From Struthidea cinerea (taxonomy: Eukaryota; Chordata; Aves; Passeriformes; Corcoracidae), in the NCBI GenBank assembly GCA_013397865.1, contig VZTI01000933.1, positions 252,089 to 316,088 on the forward strand: DNA of 64,000 nt, read 5' to 3'. Shown here piece after piece: positions 13,373 through 25,598 of the stretch. Both the position numbers and the translations under genes were made by a program. The notes under the pieces are model-generated. The model made no database searches, was not told where the DNA came from, and saw nothing but the letters and a program-made list of their open reading frames with translations. Numbering within the stretch: the stretch's first letter is position 1; each line of letters starts with the position of its first letter.

Positions 13373-16300
13373 TGTAGGCTGGAACCTCAAATTGCTCCTG
13401 TGCACTTTTGATGGAATTTCTCTCTGGCAGAGTTCTAGGAATGGCTTTGTTTCAGCAGTGGGGAATGGATTTTTCTTATGGAGATGAAAGTAGCTGAGGT
13501 TTTCAAGTATTCAGGAATTACGACATTCTTTGAAAAGACTATGCCAACAGCTTTTAACTCTGTGGATAATATGCCCCTATACCAGCCTTAAAGATGGCAA
13601 TCTATCCACTCACCTGAGAAATGGCAAACTGAGGATATCACAGGTTAAACCTTGCCTGCTGGGACTTGAATGAAATTGTTCCGTATAGGACAAAACCATC
13701 CTAATCACCTTTGCCTGGGATCCAGCGTTATGTGAAAAAATTGTTTGGATCTGATATGTCTGGTGAATTCAAGAACCATCAGAGTGTTCTTTAATTTCCT
13801 TTATATATGTACTTCCTCATATCCTGGATGTGCCAAGTCTTTCCCATGAAAAATTGTTTGGCTTAGAAACACTGAAAAATTCCCTTCCCTTTTATCTATT
13901 TCTCATTTAACAGTCTGCATTGAAAACCAATAAATGTTTCTAGGAAACAATTTGTATTTCATGTGAAAGGGTCTCTGTAGATTACAAGAAGTTTGCAGAG
14001 GTAGTTCTGTTGCCTTATATCTAGTTTTGTTTCTGAATTTCCCATTTCTTAGTTATCATTATCTTAAATCTTCACAGTTGCATCTTTCATCCTTTTTGTA
14101 TGAACTGAATCCTCCATCACAGTAGCAGTTGTCCTGTTCTCCCTTGATATTCTTCCATCATGCCTAACTCTTGTTAGACGGATGCTTAACACAGTGTTAA
14201 GACTGTGGATTCTTCTCAGCTGTGTTGTAGTTGCTCTGTTCAGCCTGTGCCATGAGATGTGGAGTCCAGGATCACACTGGTGCTTTTGCAGCAGTTCTGT
14301 TTTGCAAGCTCATCATCATTTGCATCTCATTGTCACCCTGCACAACTTGTTCATTAATTTCTGTGATTTTTTTCTTCAGTTGAAGTATCTCTATTTCCCA
14401 TTTTTCTGTTCCATAAGTGTTCACTTCTACTTATGCAAGATGCATATTATTGTTTCACTTTGGAGTTCTTACCACTCCCATTTATTTTTCTCACTGTACT
14501 AGTCTGACATATTTTCAGTACTCCCCAGTTTTGCAATATCTTTGCATCTTAGACATTTTAATATTAGTAATTTCCTATTTCCTGTTCCAAAACAGTAAAA
14601 AAGCTATTAAGTCAAGATTTAAATACTGACTTGCTCCAAGCTATTCAGAACTTTTCTCCTCATCTTGATACATCATTCTTCATTGTTCCACAGAAGCTAA
14701 TCTGTAAATCATGTGATATTGTCCTTATTCAGGAAACGAATTGCCCTAGGTGAGGGTTCATAAGACCTCATATGAAATAACAGTAAAGTTCAGATACAAG
14801 CATATTGTCCTCTTCATTTCAGCCACTTACGTACTGAAAAACTGCAGTACTATTGAAAAAGCAGTCAAATTTTTCCAGAATGACTTGGTAATTTTTAGGT
14901 CTTACTGCCTCATGCTCGTCCTCCTGTGATTCTCTGGAGAAATTTTATTATCATCGATACAGCATCATAAATTTGAAAAAAAATTTGCACTGAAATGGGA
15001 AAAATTGGCATTCTCCTCCCTGAAGATCTTGCATTCTTAAAGGCCCATTAAAGCATCAACAGCCATCTATGTCCTTCACGGTCCTGGACACAAAACCAGG
15101 GTCCTTTTGGAGAAGCAGCAGTGATGAGGCAGCCCTTCTCTCTCCTCCATTTTTATAACTTTATGCAGCTTTCCCTGATCTTCCTGTCCTTCCCTGACCT
15201 TTTATCAAATAGATACAATACTTAGGGTGCTGCTTAATGGCAAACTGAGACTCTTGAGCTTTGAACAGGATGGCCTAAAATTTTCACCTAAAAGACTGGG
15301 AGTTTATGTATCATTTGAGACTTGGTTCTCAATCCTCTGCTTCATAGTTTTAACATGTTTTGGAGTGTGGCTATGGGTGCACAGGTATTCCAGTCACACT
15401 GTAATTATTTGGAAGCAAGATACATTTTTAATACAAACAAATGCAAAATATCAGAATAGAATATCCAGATGTAGACAGCTTGCTGGTATTTCACTGCAAA
15501 CAGGGTTGAGTTATGCTGGACCACAGAATGTATCTTAAATTAGCTCATCTGGTGATCTTGTCCAGTATCTTATCCCTATATTGACTATAAGCTTGTGTTT
15601 TAGAGTAGAAATGTTAGAATATTTCTAATAATTATGTAGCTCTGATGGAAATAAATTGTCAGTGTTTGGATTTGCTTGCGAGTAAGAGATTTAATGCCTT
15701 TTCATTTTCCGAATCCTGGTTTGTATTACTGTGGATTACACAAATACGGAAGAGTTTTTTACTGCTACTACTAATTCAAACTGTGAGTCCTACTACTGCC
15801 TTGTTGTGAATGGCAGCAAATTCTGTAGGTTACTGTTATACTGCATTTGAAAAGGAATTGTGGACTTGAATTTGTTTTAGCATTTAAATGAAATTCCTTT
15901 TACTCCTTAGAACTGCAACAGAGGAGTGTCCAATTTCCTCCATTTATTTAATGGCCCGCTCCCTTATTTCATATTTGTCTCCTGTAGACATTAATTTTCT
16001 TGTTTATGTGTTGTTTTATTAATCAGGTTCACTTAAAATCGGCTTTTAGCCGTATTGCAAGGCTTGCAAAGGGAATGAGGCACCGGCATGTAAAATACAC
16101 ATACATGGTACAAGAACATCATACTTGACATAAACTCTGTTGACTTCAAGGTTAAGAAACAAGTTGTCATTGAACTGAAAACTGGTTGAGTCCAACTTTA
16201 ATCTAAAAGCATTTTTAGACTGTGCGTGGCATAGATTAATTTATTTAGCTCAATGGACAGAACAGCTTTCGTGTTCACAGAAAATGTGCTCTGGTTGATA

Positions 16301-19300
16301 CGGTGTCTGTCTCATGGTGTGAGAACTGCCTGTCTTGCACTCTTTTCACCTTCCTCTCTCTTAGAAGATTTTCAGATTTCAAGTCAGGGGTTCCCAAAGT
16401 TACTTTCTATGGATAGTGTAACCTTAGTTCCACAGAAGTCACCCAATCAAAGTTTTTGGGTTTTGCTAAAATAGGAGATGTCTACTCTGGATAGATTGTA
16501 ACCATTTCAAACATTAATTTAAATCTGCTGAAAATTATCTTTTTTAATTTCTTATGTGAATCATGTTTTTCCTGAAAAGTAGATCATGTTTAGGATGGTG
16601 TCATACTTAAAATGTGATATGCATTATTTGGACAGTAACTCCTGCATCATAAATGAAAATAGTGTAGATAATCACATTCAATACTGTGATAGAAACATTA
16701 AACACTTTATTTGCTAATGTCTGTTTTCAAATGAATTTACTAGCAGTTTGGGATAATTTGCATCTCCATTTGGTTGAGCCTGTGATAGACATTTGTTTTG
16801 CTTGTGTTTTGCAAAGTGTCTTTGTTTCATCCTGCATTGCTTGTGGAGGGTGAAAACAATGTTAAAATTGTGATTTTCTCTCTCCAAACCTTTCCTTGCA
16901 GTTCTAGTTGAAAATACAGTAAATATTGACAAAAATTGGAAGCATGTTTTGAGTGAGAATTTTCCAAAAAATTACCTTTTTGTCTGAATTCCACATTTGT
17001 TTCCTCTGGGTAGTCTTTACTGGATGATTTAGCTTGTGCTGTATGGCTAGAACTAGAGGATTCCCAGCAAATGGGCTGTTTTAGAAAGAGAAGATGAAAG
17101 CTTTAAGTTGAAAATCTTTCATAAAGTAGCTGATTTCAAAACTTGAACTCACATAACCAGGTGACTTGAGAATCAAAAAAAATCCCACCCAGACTGCCAT
17201 TAAATACATGTTCCAGAGACCATTGATTTTTTTTTTTTAAACACATCCTGCAAGTGCTGATTCTGCAAGCAGTTGTTTCTCATAATCAGATCTAAAAGCC
17301 CTTTATCTCCTGTCAGCTGATGGCTGTGCTATAACCTTTGGCTCCAGACTTCCGGTAGGAAATTTGTATGTATTTCTGCAAAGAATGAAACTCTAATGGC
17401 CTTAGCACCATTACTCGTGGTGTGTAACCGTGCTGGAAATTAGTTTCTCAGGCACTGATCTTGGCAGGTCAGCTGTCACAAATTGATATACATATCTGTA
17501 AATACATCAGTCCTATAAACAAAATTCTGTCTGCAAGAAGTGGAAGATAAAAGTTGCACAGTTCTTAACAAGTGAAGTGTTCCACAGTACAAGGATGCAC
17601 AGGGAAAATCCCTTTGGGAAATGGTTTCCCTTATGTTCCATTTATGATTTTTATCTGTATAGTTTGCTTTTAAGAGACTGGAAAGTTTGTGCCTCCATAG
17701 AGAACACTCTGGAGTACTGTTCTGAAGCAAAATATGCTCCTTCTCCTTGCACTTAGCCCTGCTGCATGAAAGAAGAATCTTTGCCTGCTCCTTTTGAAAA
17801 AAAAAAGAATAAATTTATGGGTTTGCACTGTCCTGTCTCCAGCATTTTTTGGAACCCTTTGAGTTAGTGCAGAATGGGAAACATAGGGTATTCAAGAAGT
17901 CTAAGGCCCTTATATGAAATCAGATTTTGAAAGGTGCGTGTGTGGGAGAAGGAATTGATATGTCAGTCCACCAGTCGTGAAGTAATAACGTGAATGTGTT
18001 ACACTTCCCATTTTTTAATGACTATTTAATCACCACCTGGAGATTTTCCAAGCCATTTGGGGAAAAATCTTAATCATATGCCCAGAACAGGGGAAGAAGG
18101 CTTAAACAGTAAGCTTTCTTTACAGATTTGAGACACAACAGATACTACGCACACCTACACTGATCTTTGAAATCTGTTGAACCATGCTCATTTATACCAA
18201 AGGAAAGATCTGTCCATTTGCTTTGGCAGCAGCAAGGGCTGAGGAGCATCTGGAAATGTTTCGGAGCAAGCATCTAAATTCAAATTCAAAAGATACCATG
18301 GCTACAGGTATTTATCTGCCTGTGTTGCTGCAGACACTGGATGTGCAGACACTCCTCTGTCACTCCAAACTGCCATCACAGGAGGAGAGTGTGCAGTCTG
18401 AGACATATTAGCTTCCAGAAGTGTCATCAGAAAGCTGAATATTATTCATTCATTCTCCTCCTCCATCCTCCAGGTCATCTGGATAAAAGGAAGTGTACCT
18501 TAAGTCTTTCCTCTCCTGTGTCTCAGCTTTCAAGATTTAGTGACTGTGGAATAATTTTCATCATTTGTGATAGTTGCTGAAAATTCACTGAGTGTCTTGT
18601 TCTTTTCTAGTTCCCTATTTATCAGTTTAGTGCAACAAAACAAAAATAAAACTATACAGATCTCTTCCATCACATTTTATTTGTTGATTTGATTTGTGAG
18701 GCTTTAGGATAAAACTGAAGTCATAGAAATAAATCATGTAAGACATCTACCCATGGGCATGTTCAGTGAAATAAGTTCTTTCCAAGAAGATTTTGACTTG
18801 TTACATGAAAATTAGCTTCTGGCAGGAGGAATCCATATTTCACAGATCTTGGACTGTGTTTAATTTCTACAGGGCATGCCTTCAGCTAACAACACTGCTT
18901 CCAAATATGTGAGCATAGTATTGGTGTTTAAGAGTAGAGCTGAAAAAAAGAAGAAGAAAACACTTTCTACTTGATACTATTTATGTCTCTTCTGAACAAA
19001 ATGACACTGTGGATTCTGTTTGAAGGCAAAAAGAGTGTCTGACTGCTGCTCCTGCTGCTGCTGCTGTTCAGGAGCATATTTAGTTTGAATAATCCAAAGG
19101 TCACTTAAGATTGACTTTTCTATTGAACCTGCTCTATTGAATTGGGCTGTATTTCTCTTCAGAAAATGCAGTAAATTTGATTTTTAAAATGATACATTTA
19201 ATTGAAAAATAAAATATTTTGATGTAATGTTCCAGGGAGATATCCCGAAAACATTCATCTGGGTGCGTCTGGTAGATGCATGAAGTAGTGGTGGATATGA

Positions 19301-19899
19301 GATACTTGTTCATCAGGAACCTGGGAGCTCAAGAGGCTGTTACTGTTTTAGAGATGAGGTAGAAGTAGGCCAACAAAGAAAATAGGACTTAAAATAGGAG
19401 CTGAAAAAAATATGTGTTGAGACAGTTTGACACTGTAGAACCTGTGTCAACAATTTATGAGTGTAGGTGAGCTAAAACACTGTGGAAACAAGGTTGGTCT
19501 TTGATAAACATAGGGAATTATTTGAGAGTAGACAGGAATCTGAGCAGAGAGGGAAATCTGGGATAGTGCCACCACAGGCAATCCTGAGGACTCTCAGGCA
19601 ATATAAACTTACTGAAGAGGCATGTAATGTCAGAATGAACTGAGTGAAATAATACAACAAACACTACAGATAATAGCAGATTTATATTGCATGCATCAAT
19701 GAAAATACATTCGGGCAAGGCACTTGTTTATGTCCGTCCTCTGAATCGCACTAATTCTGATTCTACATTGAAGAAAGCCACACACCTCTCAACCTCTCTG
19801 TATCAGTTCTGCATTCAGTCAAGCTGCTGTTAAACATTTTGTAAATACTAAAGATTCCTGCCTGGCAGTGCTTCAGACTCTCTGTACTTTCTGTTCCAG

Positions 19900-20001
19900 T
19901 TGGCGACGTGGGACTCTGAGAAAGGACTGAACGGCAGCCTCCAAGAGCGGCGTCTGGGCAACGACTTACAAGGAGTGACACTCAAAGTGGTGACTGTCTT
20001 G
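19900..20001 (+). CDS. GRID1: GRID1 exon 9: linker into ligand-binding domain
   Basis: The exon has 34 codons in phase 0, running from LATWDSEKGLNGS to LKVVTVL. It is flanked by acceptor ttctgttccag and donor gtatga. It encodes the linker between the amino-terminal domain and the first beta strand of the S1 ligand-binding lobe; LKVVTVLEEPFVM across the next junction is the typical entry into an ionotropic glutamate receptor S1 segment. NGS is a possible N-glycosylation sequon. The middle (QERRLGNDLQGV) differs from the mammalian GluD1 sequence as I recall it, as expected for a loop. Identification rests on the in-frame join to exon 10 and the near-identical flanks. Confidence 0.93.
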
Positions 20002-21353
20002 GTATGATCCTTTCTGAGTTCAGGAAACAAAATGCTCAAAATAAAAAGGATATGACTGAATATTTTGGGCACTTCCTGCAGTGTTTTCCCCTATCATTTT
20101 CAGTTCTGTATTTTTGGATGATCGGTTACATAAGCAAGGAAGATAGATGATGGCCTTTTATTATTTTATATGAAGCTGTGCACTCTCAGTGATACAGAGC
20201 ATTTGTTTGTTTACTTATGCTGTTTTTCTGCATTGTAATTCCTAGCAGGCATAGAACCAGCACAGGTCCTGAGTGCACAGGGGTGCATTCCAGATACCAT
20301 GCTCCAGCTTGGATAGGCAGTTTTCAGCATTTCATGGATTTTAAGATCAGATGGGCCAGTTATGATAATCTAATCTTGGCTCTTGTACACTGCAGGCTGT
20401 AAAATTTAATCAAGTGTTTCCTGCATCAAGCTCATAAATTCCCATTGAGATAGACTATATCTTTTAGAAAGGTGTCATCTTTCCAAAAAAATCATTACGC
20501 TTTTGGGACTACTCTCTGTTAGACTCTGTAGTGGTAAAGAGCTCCTGTCAGCCAAGTGCTACATTAGGGGCAAATTAGGGCTTGAATGCATTCCTGGCTA
20601 AGATGCTGTTGTCTGCAGATTGCAGAATATGATGTCCTTTATTTGGTTTTAATTCTCTTTTTCTGAATCATGGTACAAATAGGCAGTACCTCAGAGTACA
20701 TATGTACATGAAAACACTCCCTCCAGCCCCCAGTTTTCTTTCCTTAATTTACGCTGTAGCTGGTGTGAGAGGTGAGCAGATCCCTTCTGTGACAGTAGCA
20801 GGCTACAAAGGCAGCCAACTGCAGTGGCCATGCCACCAACATCCCTGGGATTCCCCTGCAGATCCACCCCCAGCAGAAAACATAACACAAAATGCTGCAT
20901 TTCCTTGGTCCCAAACCAGACTTTTGAAATTCAAATACTCCAGAAACCAGTACCCATGAAGGTTATTCTTTGAATTTTCAAAACTTTAAATGTTCACAAA
21001 ATTGCAGTGGTTTTAGCTTGTGTTTCAGTGTGTCTCGTGGATGAAAGATTAGACCTTGTATGTAAAAGATGGCTTTCTAAATCTGGGGTTGAATTTCTTC
21101 TGGAGTCTTTGCCTCTTCTCAAGAACTATGGAAAAACCAAGGCTATGGATAGGGCTCAAGTGCTGAGGCAGTGGTGTCTGGTTGGGAAGCTTCACAGTAT
21201 CCCACATGACCTACAATTTTTGCCTCAGAAGGTTATGAGTGTCTCAAAATTTGTGCCAAGTTGTCCAGAATTAACCGAGAAAACACCCTTTTGCTCAGAG
21301 TAGCAAACAAAATCTTGTTTCAAGTGTCAGTTAAGATACTGTTTTGTTCTCAG
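20002..21353 (+). other. GRID1: Intron 9 (1352 bp), nothing further seen
   Basis: This is a phase 0 intron, donor gtatga and acceptor gttttgttctcag. It contains no recognisable repeat family or gene. Open frames around 20691-21303 are short and have no domain. Confidence 0.9.
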
Positions 21354-21551
21354 GAAGAACCTTTTGTAATGGTGGCAGAGAACATCCTTGGGCAGCCAAA
21401 AAGATATAAAGGATTTTCCATTGATGTCCTGGATGCACTGGCCAAGAATTTGGGCTTCAAGTATGAGATATATCAAGCTCCTGATGGCAAATATGGACAC
21501 CAGCTCCAAAACAGCTCCTGGAATGGCATGATTGGAGAACTCATTAACAAG
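21354..21551 (+). CDS. GRID1: GRID1 exon 10: ligand-binding S1 lobe
   Basis: The exon has 66 codons, phase 0 at both ends, from EEPFVMVAENILG to NGMIGELINK, with donor gtacac. It encodes the main part of S1, the first half of the clamshell ligand-binding domain. GFSIDVLDALAKNLGF is the standard ionotropic receptor helix, and APDGKYGHQLQNSSWNGMIGEL follows it. NSS is a probable N-glycosylation site, equivalent to an NTS at this place in mammalian GluD1. AENILGQPKRYKGF separates this gene from GRID2. No CpG occurs in this exon, in sharp contrast to exon 11. Confidence 0.98.
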
Positions 21552-23471
21552 GTACACAGAGAAGAAACTGCATTTAAAAAAATTACAAAGAGAATGAATT
21601 AGGATGAAGGCACCAGTGCAGAATGTTTCTGAGCTATGGATGGTTTGAGTGTGATATAAACTGCAATTTTAGACCCTGTATACGGGATAGGAACAAGACA
21701 GTCTCTTGTTTTATTTGCTTCCAGCTGCTCTCAACATAAATTATATTGGTGTAAATCTAAGTGTTTACATTGCTATAAGAATAGAGGTCATGTTTGTGTG
21801 TGTGAGGGAATGACTATAGAAAATAGAGAAAAAATAAGATATTGTCCATAAAATATTAATTACTACTATTTTATTTTTTGTCATTGTGTCTTTGACACTT
21901 GTTTGTAGATGGGACTTTATTTCTGTCATTCTGTGACAATGTGTTTGATAATGATCAATGAGTAATGATCATGAGTTTGACTCCCAAACAGGAAAAGTAG
22001 CCCCAGTAACAGGGGAGCAGAATTTAGACTGGTCTCAAGATTATTCATTCATTTAAAACAGAGAGGACCAATTTTCTTAATTTAAGTATGACAAATCCAG
22101 GAGTAAGTTTATTGAACTCCATTTAAGTAAATGGGTAGAGTTTGTAGGTTAGAATCTCCTAGAGAATTAAATAAGTGTATTTTGTTCATGATTTTTGCAA
22201 TCTGACATGGGACAAGCGTTAATCAAGAAGAAGAATCAAAGGAATTAATATTCCATGTTGCTGCTTTTTGTAGAAAAGCTTACTCTTCTGCAGTGGAGTT
22301 ATTACTGAAAGTGAAAGCTTTCTCATTATCTAGTAAGTAGGTGGCTCAGTATCTGTAAGGAGATGTTTAGGAAGAAATAGAAGCAATTAAAGCAATAGCA
22401 AACATGTGTGTGATAATGGGATGATCTTGGTTGGTGCTGGGGAACATAAAGAATCTTTAACTTATTTTGCATTGACATAAATGGTTTGAATTTCATTGAT
22501 TTAAAAATAAGGTAAGAAATCCTGTTAAATTTCTTTGGAAATTGCTTTCTTTGAAGCAATAAAGTATCTATTATGGTATTTTTTAAATGGTATTTCTGCT
22601 ACCATTTGTTCCACAGACTCTAAAGGATTTCAAAGCAAACCTCCCTCATCTAATATTTGCTTTACATTCCCAACACAATTAGAGATAGGAAATGGAATGT
22701 ATATTCTGGTTTTTTTGAAGAGAAATCTTTTTATTAAGACAGAAAATATTGAAAATCTAATTGAAGCTCTTCAAAAGCTTTGGGAATCTTATTTATTAAC
22801 TCCTGTCTTACCCTTCATCAAGTGCGCATACTCTTTAAGGATTATCTACATGCAAAACCTACTTATTTTAAATATTGAAGTAAAAGCAGTTTCAGGAACA
22901 AAGTTGCCTTTGTGCATTCTTCCTTTACAAGCTTTTTCCATCACTTTATTCATTTTAAAAAATAAACAAAATCTCCTCCCCAGCTGTCATATGAAATCTC
23001 TTCATGAATATGGAAAGTTGGCAATTCTGCAGGGAGAAAAACAAACATTAGCTCTTCCCACCCTGCTATCAAATGCACAAGCTAAGTAAATGGTGTTTCT
23101 TTATTGCTTACAGTGCACTGGGTTAATATGGTTTAGAGTTTTAGGCCTTTTTTGGAAAAGTGAGGAATAAAGGTTAAATAAGTTGCCCTTCTTTCAGAAA
23201 GGAGTCAAGGTCATGCTTTCTGTTCAAGAGTACCTTGACAGGTTGTGTTTTGTTACTCTTCTTTAGACCAGCGCAGTTAACTAATGTTTACATGGTGAAA
23301 ACTGATTCTTGTTTTATTTTTAGACAGTTTATATAAATGCCTCTAAATGTGTTAAGTTATGGAAAGAAATGCATGGAGTCACTTGGTTCTTAAAAAGCTC
23401 CTCCTTAAGGCTCACGCAGGCCAAACCCCTGGTGGCAGGGAGCGATGCGATGTGTTGTGTTTGCCTTGCAG
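21552..23471 (+). other. GRID1: Intron 10 (1920 bp), one long chance-like open frame
   Basis: This is a phase 0 intron, donor gtacac and acceptor ttgccttgcag. It is AT-rich. The frame 22535-23089 stays open for 184 codons but opens with TTG; its first ATG is at 22697, leaving 131 codons. The translation has no domain I recognise. Near 21945-21970 the octamer AATGATCA occurs twice. Nothing else stands out. Confidence 0.88.
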
Positions 23472-23796
23472 AGAGCAGACCTGGCCATCTCAGCCATCAC
23501 CATAACACCCGAACGGGAGAGCGTGGTGGACTTCAGCAAGCGCTACATGGACTATTCCGTGGGGATCTTAATCAAAAAGCCCGAGGAGAAAATCAACATC
23601 TTCTCTCTCTTCGCGCCTTTCGACTTTGCGGTGTGGGCCTGCATTGCCGCAGCCATCCCGATTGTCGGGGTGCTGATCTTTGTGCTGAACCGGATCCAGG
23701 CGGTGAGGGCACAGAACGCGGCCCAGCCGAGCCCCTCCGTGTCCTCCACCCTCCACAGCGCCATCTGGGTCGTGTACGGGGCCTTTGTCCAGCAAG
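23472..23796 (+). CDS. GRID1: GRID1 exon 11: end of S1, M1 and start of pore loop
   Basis: The exon has 108 codons plus one nucleotide, entering in phase 0 and leaving in phase 1 (donor gtactg). RADLAISAITITPERESVVDF is the ligand-contact segment; the Arg of TPERE corresponds to the arginine that binds the amino-acid carboxylate (Arg530 in GluD2). M1 covers about exon residues 50-73 (FDFAVWACIAAAIPIVGVLIF). After a short cytoplasmic linker rich in Ser, Pro and Ala comes the re-entrant pore loop HSAIWVVYGAFVQQ. The double Gln at the tip marks the Q/R-site region. The exon is unusually CpG-rich (about 24 CpG in 320 bp including the first bases of the intron) compared with every other exon here. 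Confidence 0.98.
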
Positions 23797-25177
23797 GTAC
23801 TGACCCTCTCAGCTGCACCGCTGACGGCCTCCAGAAAGCTCTCCTTGGGGGGAGGGGGTCACGACAGCTCAGTCCTGCCCAGAACGGGCTAAAGACGAAA
23901 GAGTAGGCCCATTTGGGGAGGTAACGTGCTTTGTTAGCCCAGCTGATCAAAAGTGGGAAAGGTGGGCAAGTTTGGGGGTTTATGTCTTTTTTTATGCCTT
24001 TTTTCTCTCTCAGTAAGTCCAGAAAAAGCACTAGCAGGCTTTTGCTCTTTGGGAAAATTGTTACGCTAGAAATAAACTACAGAGATGCCTGGTGCAGAAT
24101 TGCAACACTTCTCCAGCTCTGAAACTAGCACCTTTTTAATTGTTTGATTTATAAATAGAAATAGAAATGTATATGTTTTTGAACTCACGTGAGACAGTTC
24201 ATCTCTTGGTTGTTTGAACCGAGTATGTAACTAACTTTACACTCAGGAATCTCTAAGCATAGGACTAATCCTACTGAATTCAGTAGGACAGCTGCCATTT
24301 CCAAAGTTACTTTTGTAACTAACTGTTTACAAAATCTGCCCACACAGTTTTGGTGCCATATCTATAATGTTAGTTGTATTCTTGGAAGGCAGGTTGTATT
24401 GAATGCTGACATATGGGTAAGTTGTTAACTTTTTTCTACTTTTTTTTCATTGTGATTGGAAGCTTCTAAAGCTTCAGCTGGAAAATCCATCCTATTGCAA
24501 TGAAACTTGGTCCCTCATCTCATTAAGGTGGCATCCCTGATGGGTTTAAGTGCAGTAAGATATAATCAGCACAAACATATGCTGAAGTAACTAGAACCAG
24601 CTCTATGGTAAGGTTTAGTCTCCAACAATGCTCAAGCATAACTCTGCTTGAAGACTGCTGGAAAGAAATCTTTGCATGATTTGAAATCTTGTAAAGAGTA
24701 ACAAGTAATGACACTAATGCTTCAGTCTTTGCAGATTTAAATACAGAAAAGATAGCACACAAACCATTATGCAGTTCTGTGGGGCTTTTTTTCCAATTCT
24801 AAAAGGGTAATTGGAAACAGAATATTACAATATTCTGAGCACTGTAATGATTTAATTTCTGCATATTAGTTGTGCTTCACCATTCAACTTTATTTAAAAC
24901 ATTTTTCATGTTCTTTAGGTTGATCCTCAATAATTATTCTCAAGGGAAATATTTTGAAAGATGATTTTCTAGAACACTGTCTAGGGCAAGAGGTTGACTG
25001 GAGAAAATACTTGTGCCTTTTCAGCCTTAACAGAAGCAGTGCTTTTCCCACAGTGAAAGGGCAGACTGCAGGGGAAGCAGAGAGGAACTCCAACAAGGTT
25101 TAACATAACAGGGCACACAGGGGGTGATTGTAAATGGGAGCTGCTGAGAGACCCTCCTTTTCTCTGTTTATTTGCAG
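23797..25177 (+). other. GRID1: Intron 11 (1381 bp), nothing further seen
   Basis: This is a phase 1 intron, donor gtactg and acceptor gtttatttgcag. The CpG-rich composition of exon 11 continues for about 30-50 bp and then falls to the AT-rich background. The minus-strand open frame across 23552-24031 is a shadow of the GC-rich exon. Confidence 0.9.
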
Positions 25178-25316
25178 GGGGTGAATCCACTGTCAATTCT
25201 GTGGCGATGCGCATTGTAATGGGAAGCTGGTGGCTCTTCACTCTTATCGTGTGCTCTTCCTACACAGCGAATTTAGCAGCATTTCTCACAGTATCAAGGA
25301 TGGATAATCCCATAAG
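25178..25316 (+). CDS. GRID1: GRID1 exon 12: pore exit and M3 gate
   Basis: With the last base of exon 11 this encodes GGESTVNSVAMRIVMG, then M3 (SWWLFTLIVCSSYTANLAAF) and the start of S2 (SRMDNPI plus two bases of an Arg codon). The SYTANLAAF motif, the channel gate shared by ionotropic glutamate receptors and the site of the Lurcher mutation in GluD2, is intact. The exon is 139 nt, entering in phase 1 and leaving in phase 2 (donor gtaaga). The Arg codon is completed by the first base of exon 13. Confidence 0.98.
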
Positions 25317-25583
25317 GTAAGAGCCTCTTCTTAACACGAAGCTGGAAACCTGGATTTCACAGGAAGGTATTATCCATTTGAGCACTCATTCTTGCAAGAA
25401 GGAGATAACTCTCTAATAAAATACTCTGCTTATTTGCAGTGGCTGTTTTTCTCTCCTCTCCCGCTCTTCACCTTCACTCCAACAGCCTCCAAGCAGTTTT
25501 GATGGGGGGAACAATGGCACTTTAATTCTGTATTTTTCCAGAAGAGAGGTGGTTCATGTCCTACTGGTTGGCTGGTTGCAATT

Positions 25584-25598
25584 TGTGTGTGTGTGTGT
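25584..25598. repeat. (TG)n microsatellite
   Basis: Seven and a half uninterrupted TG units, short enough to be only mildly polymorphic. Confidence 0.9.

Larger units (their letters stand above)
1..19899 (+). other. GRID1: Intron before exon 9 (3' part), no gene seen
   Basis: This is 19.9 kb of AT-rich intron ending in the acceptor ctgttccag just before exon 9. I looked for the preceding GluD1 exon (end of the amino-terminal domain, ending near MRK) and did not see it, so the intron starts upstream of the window. It holds simple-sequence patches, a pyrimidine-rich stretch around 1277-1440, a 14-bp inverted repeat at 3418-3468, an AT-rich patch near 6052-6110, a CpG cluster at 13325-13372 and a short CTG run near 19049. 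Open frames up to 128 codons occur, but none has a recognisable domain. Confidence 0.8.

Noticed and set aside
1..19899. Search for the preceding GRID1 exon (end of the amino-terminal domain) and for miR-346, which mammalian GRID1 hosts in an early intron
   Set aside because: No frame matches the expected GluD1 segment, and I did not see the mature miR-346 sequence. Both belong upstream of this window, and miR-346 may be mammal-specific.
23552..24031. Minus-strand open frame of 159 codons opposite exon 11
   Set aside because: It is a shadow of a CpG-rich coding exon on the other strand; it has no domain and no own splice context.
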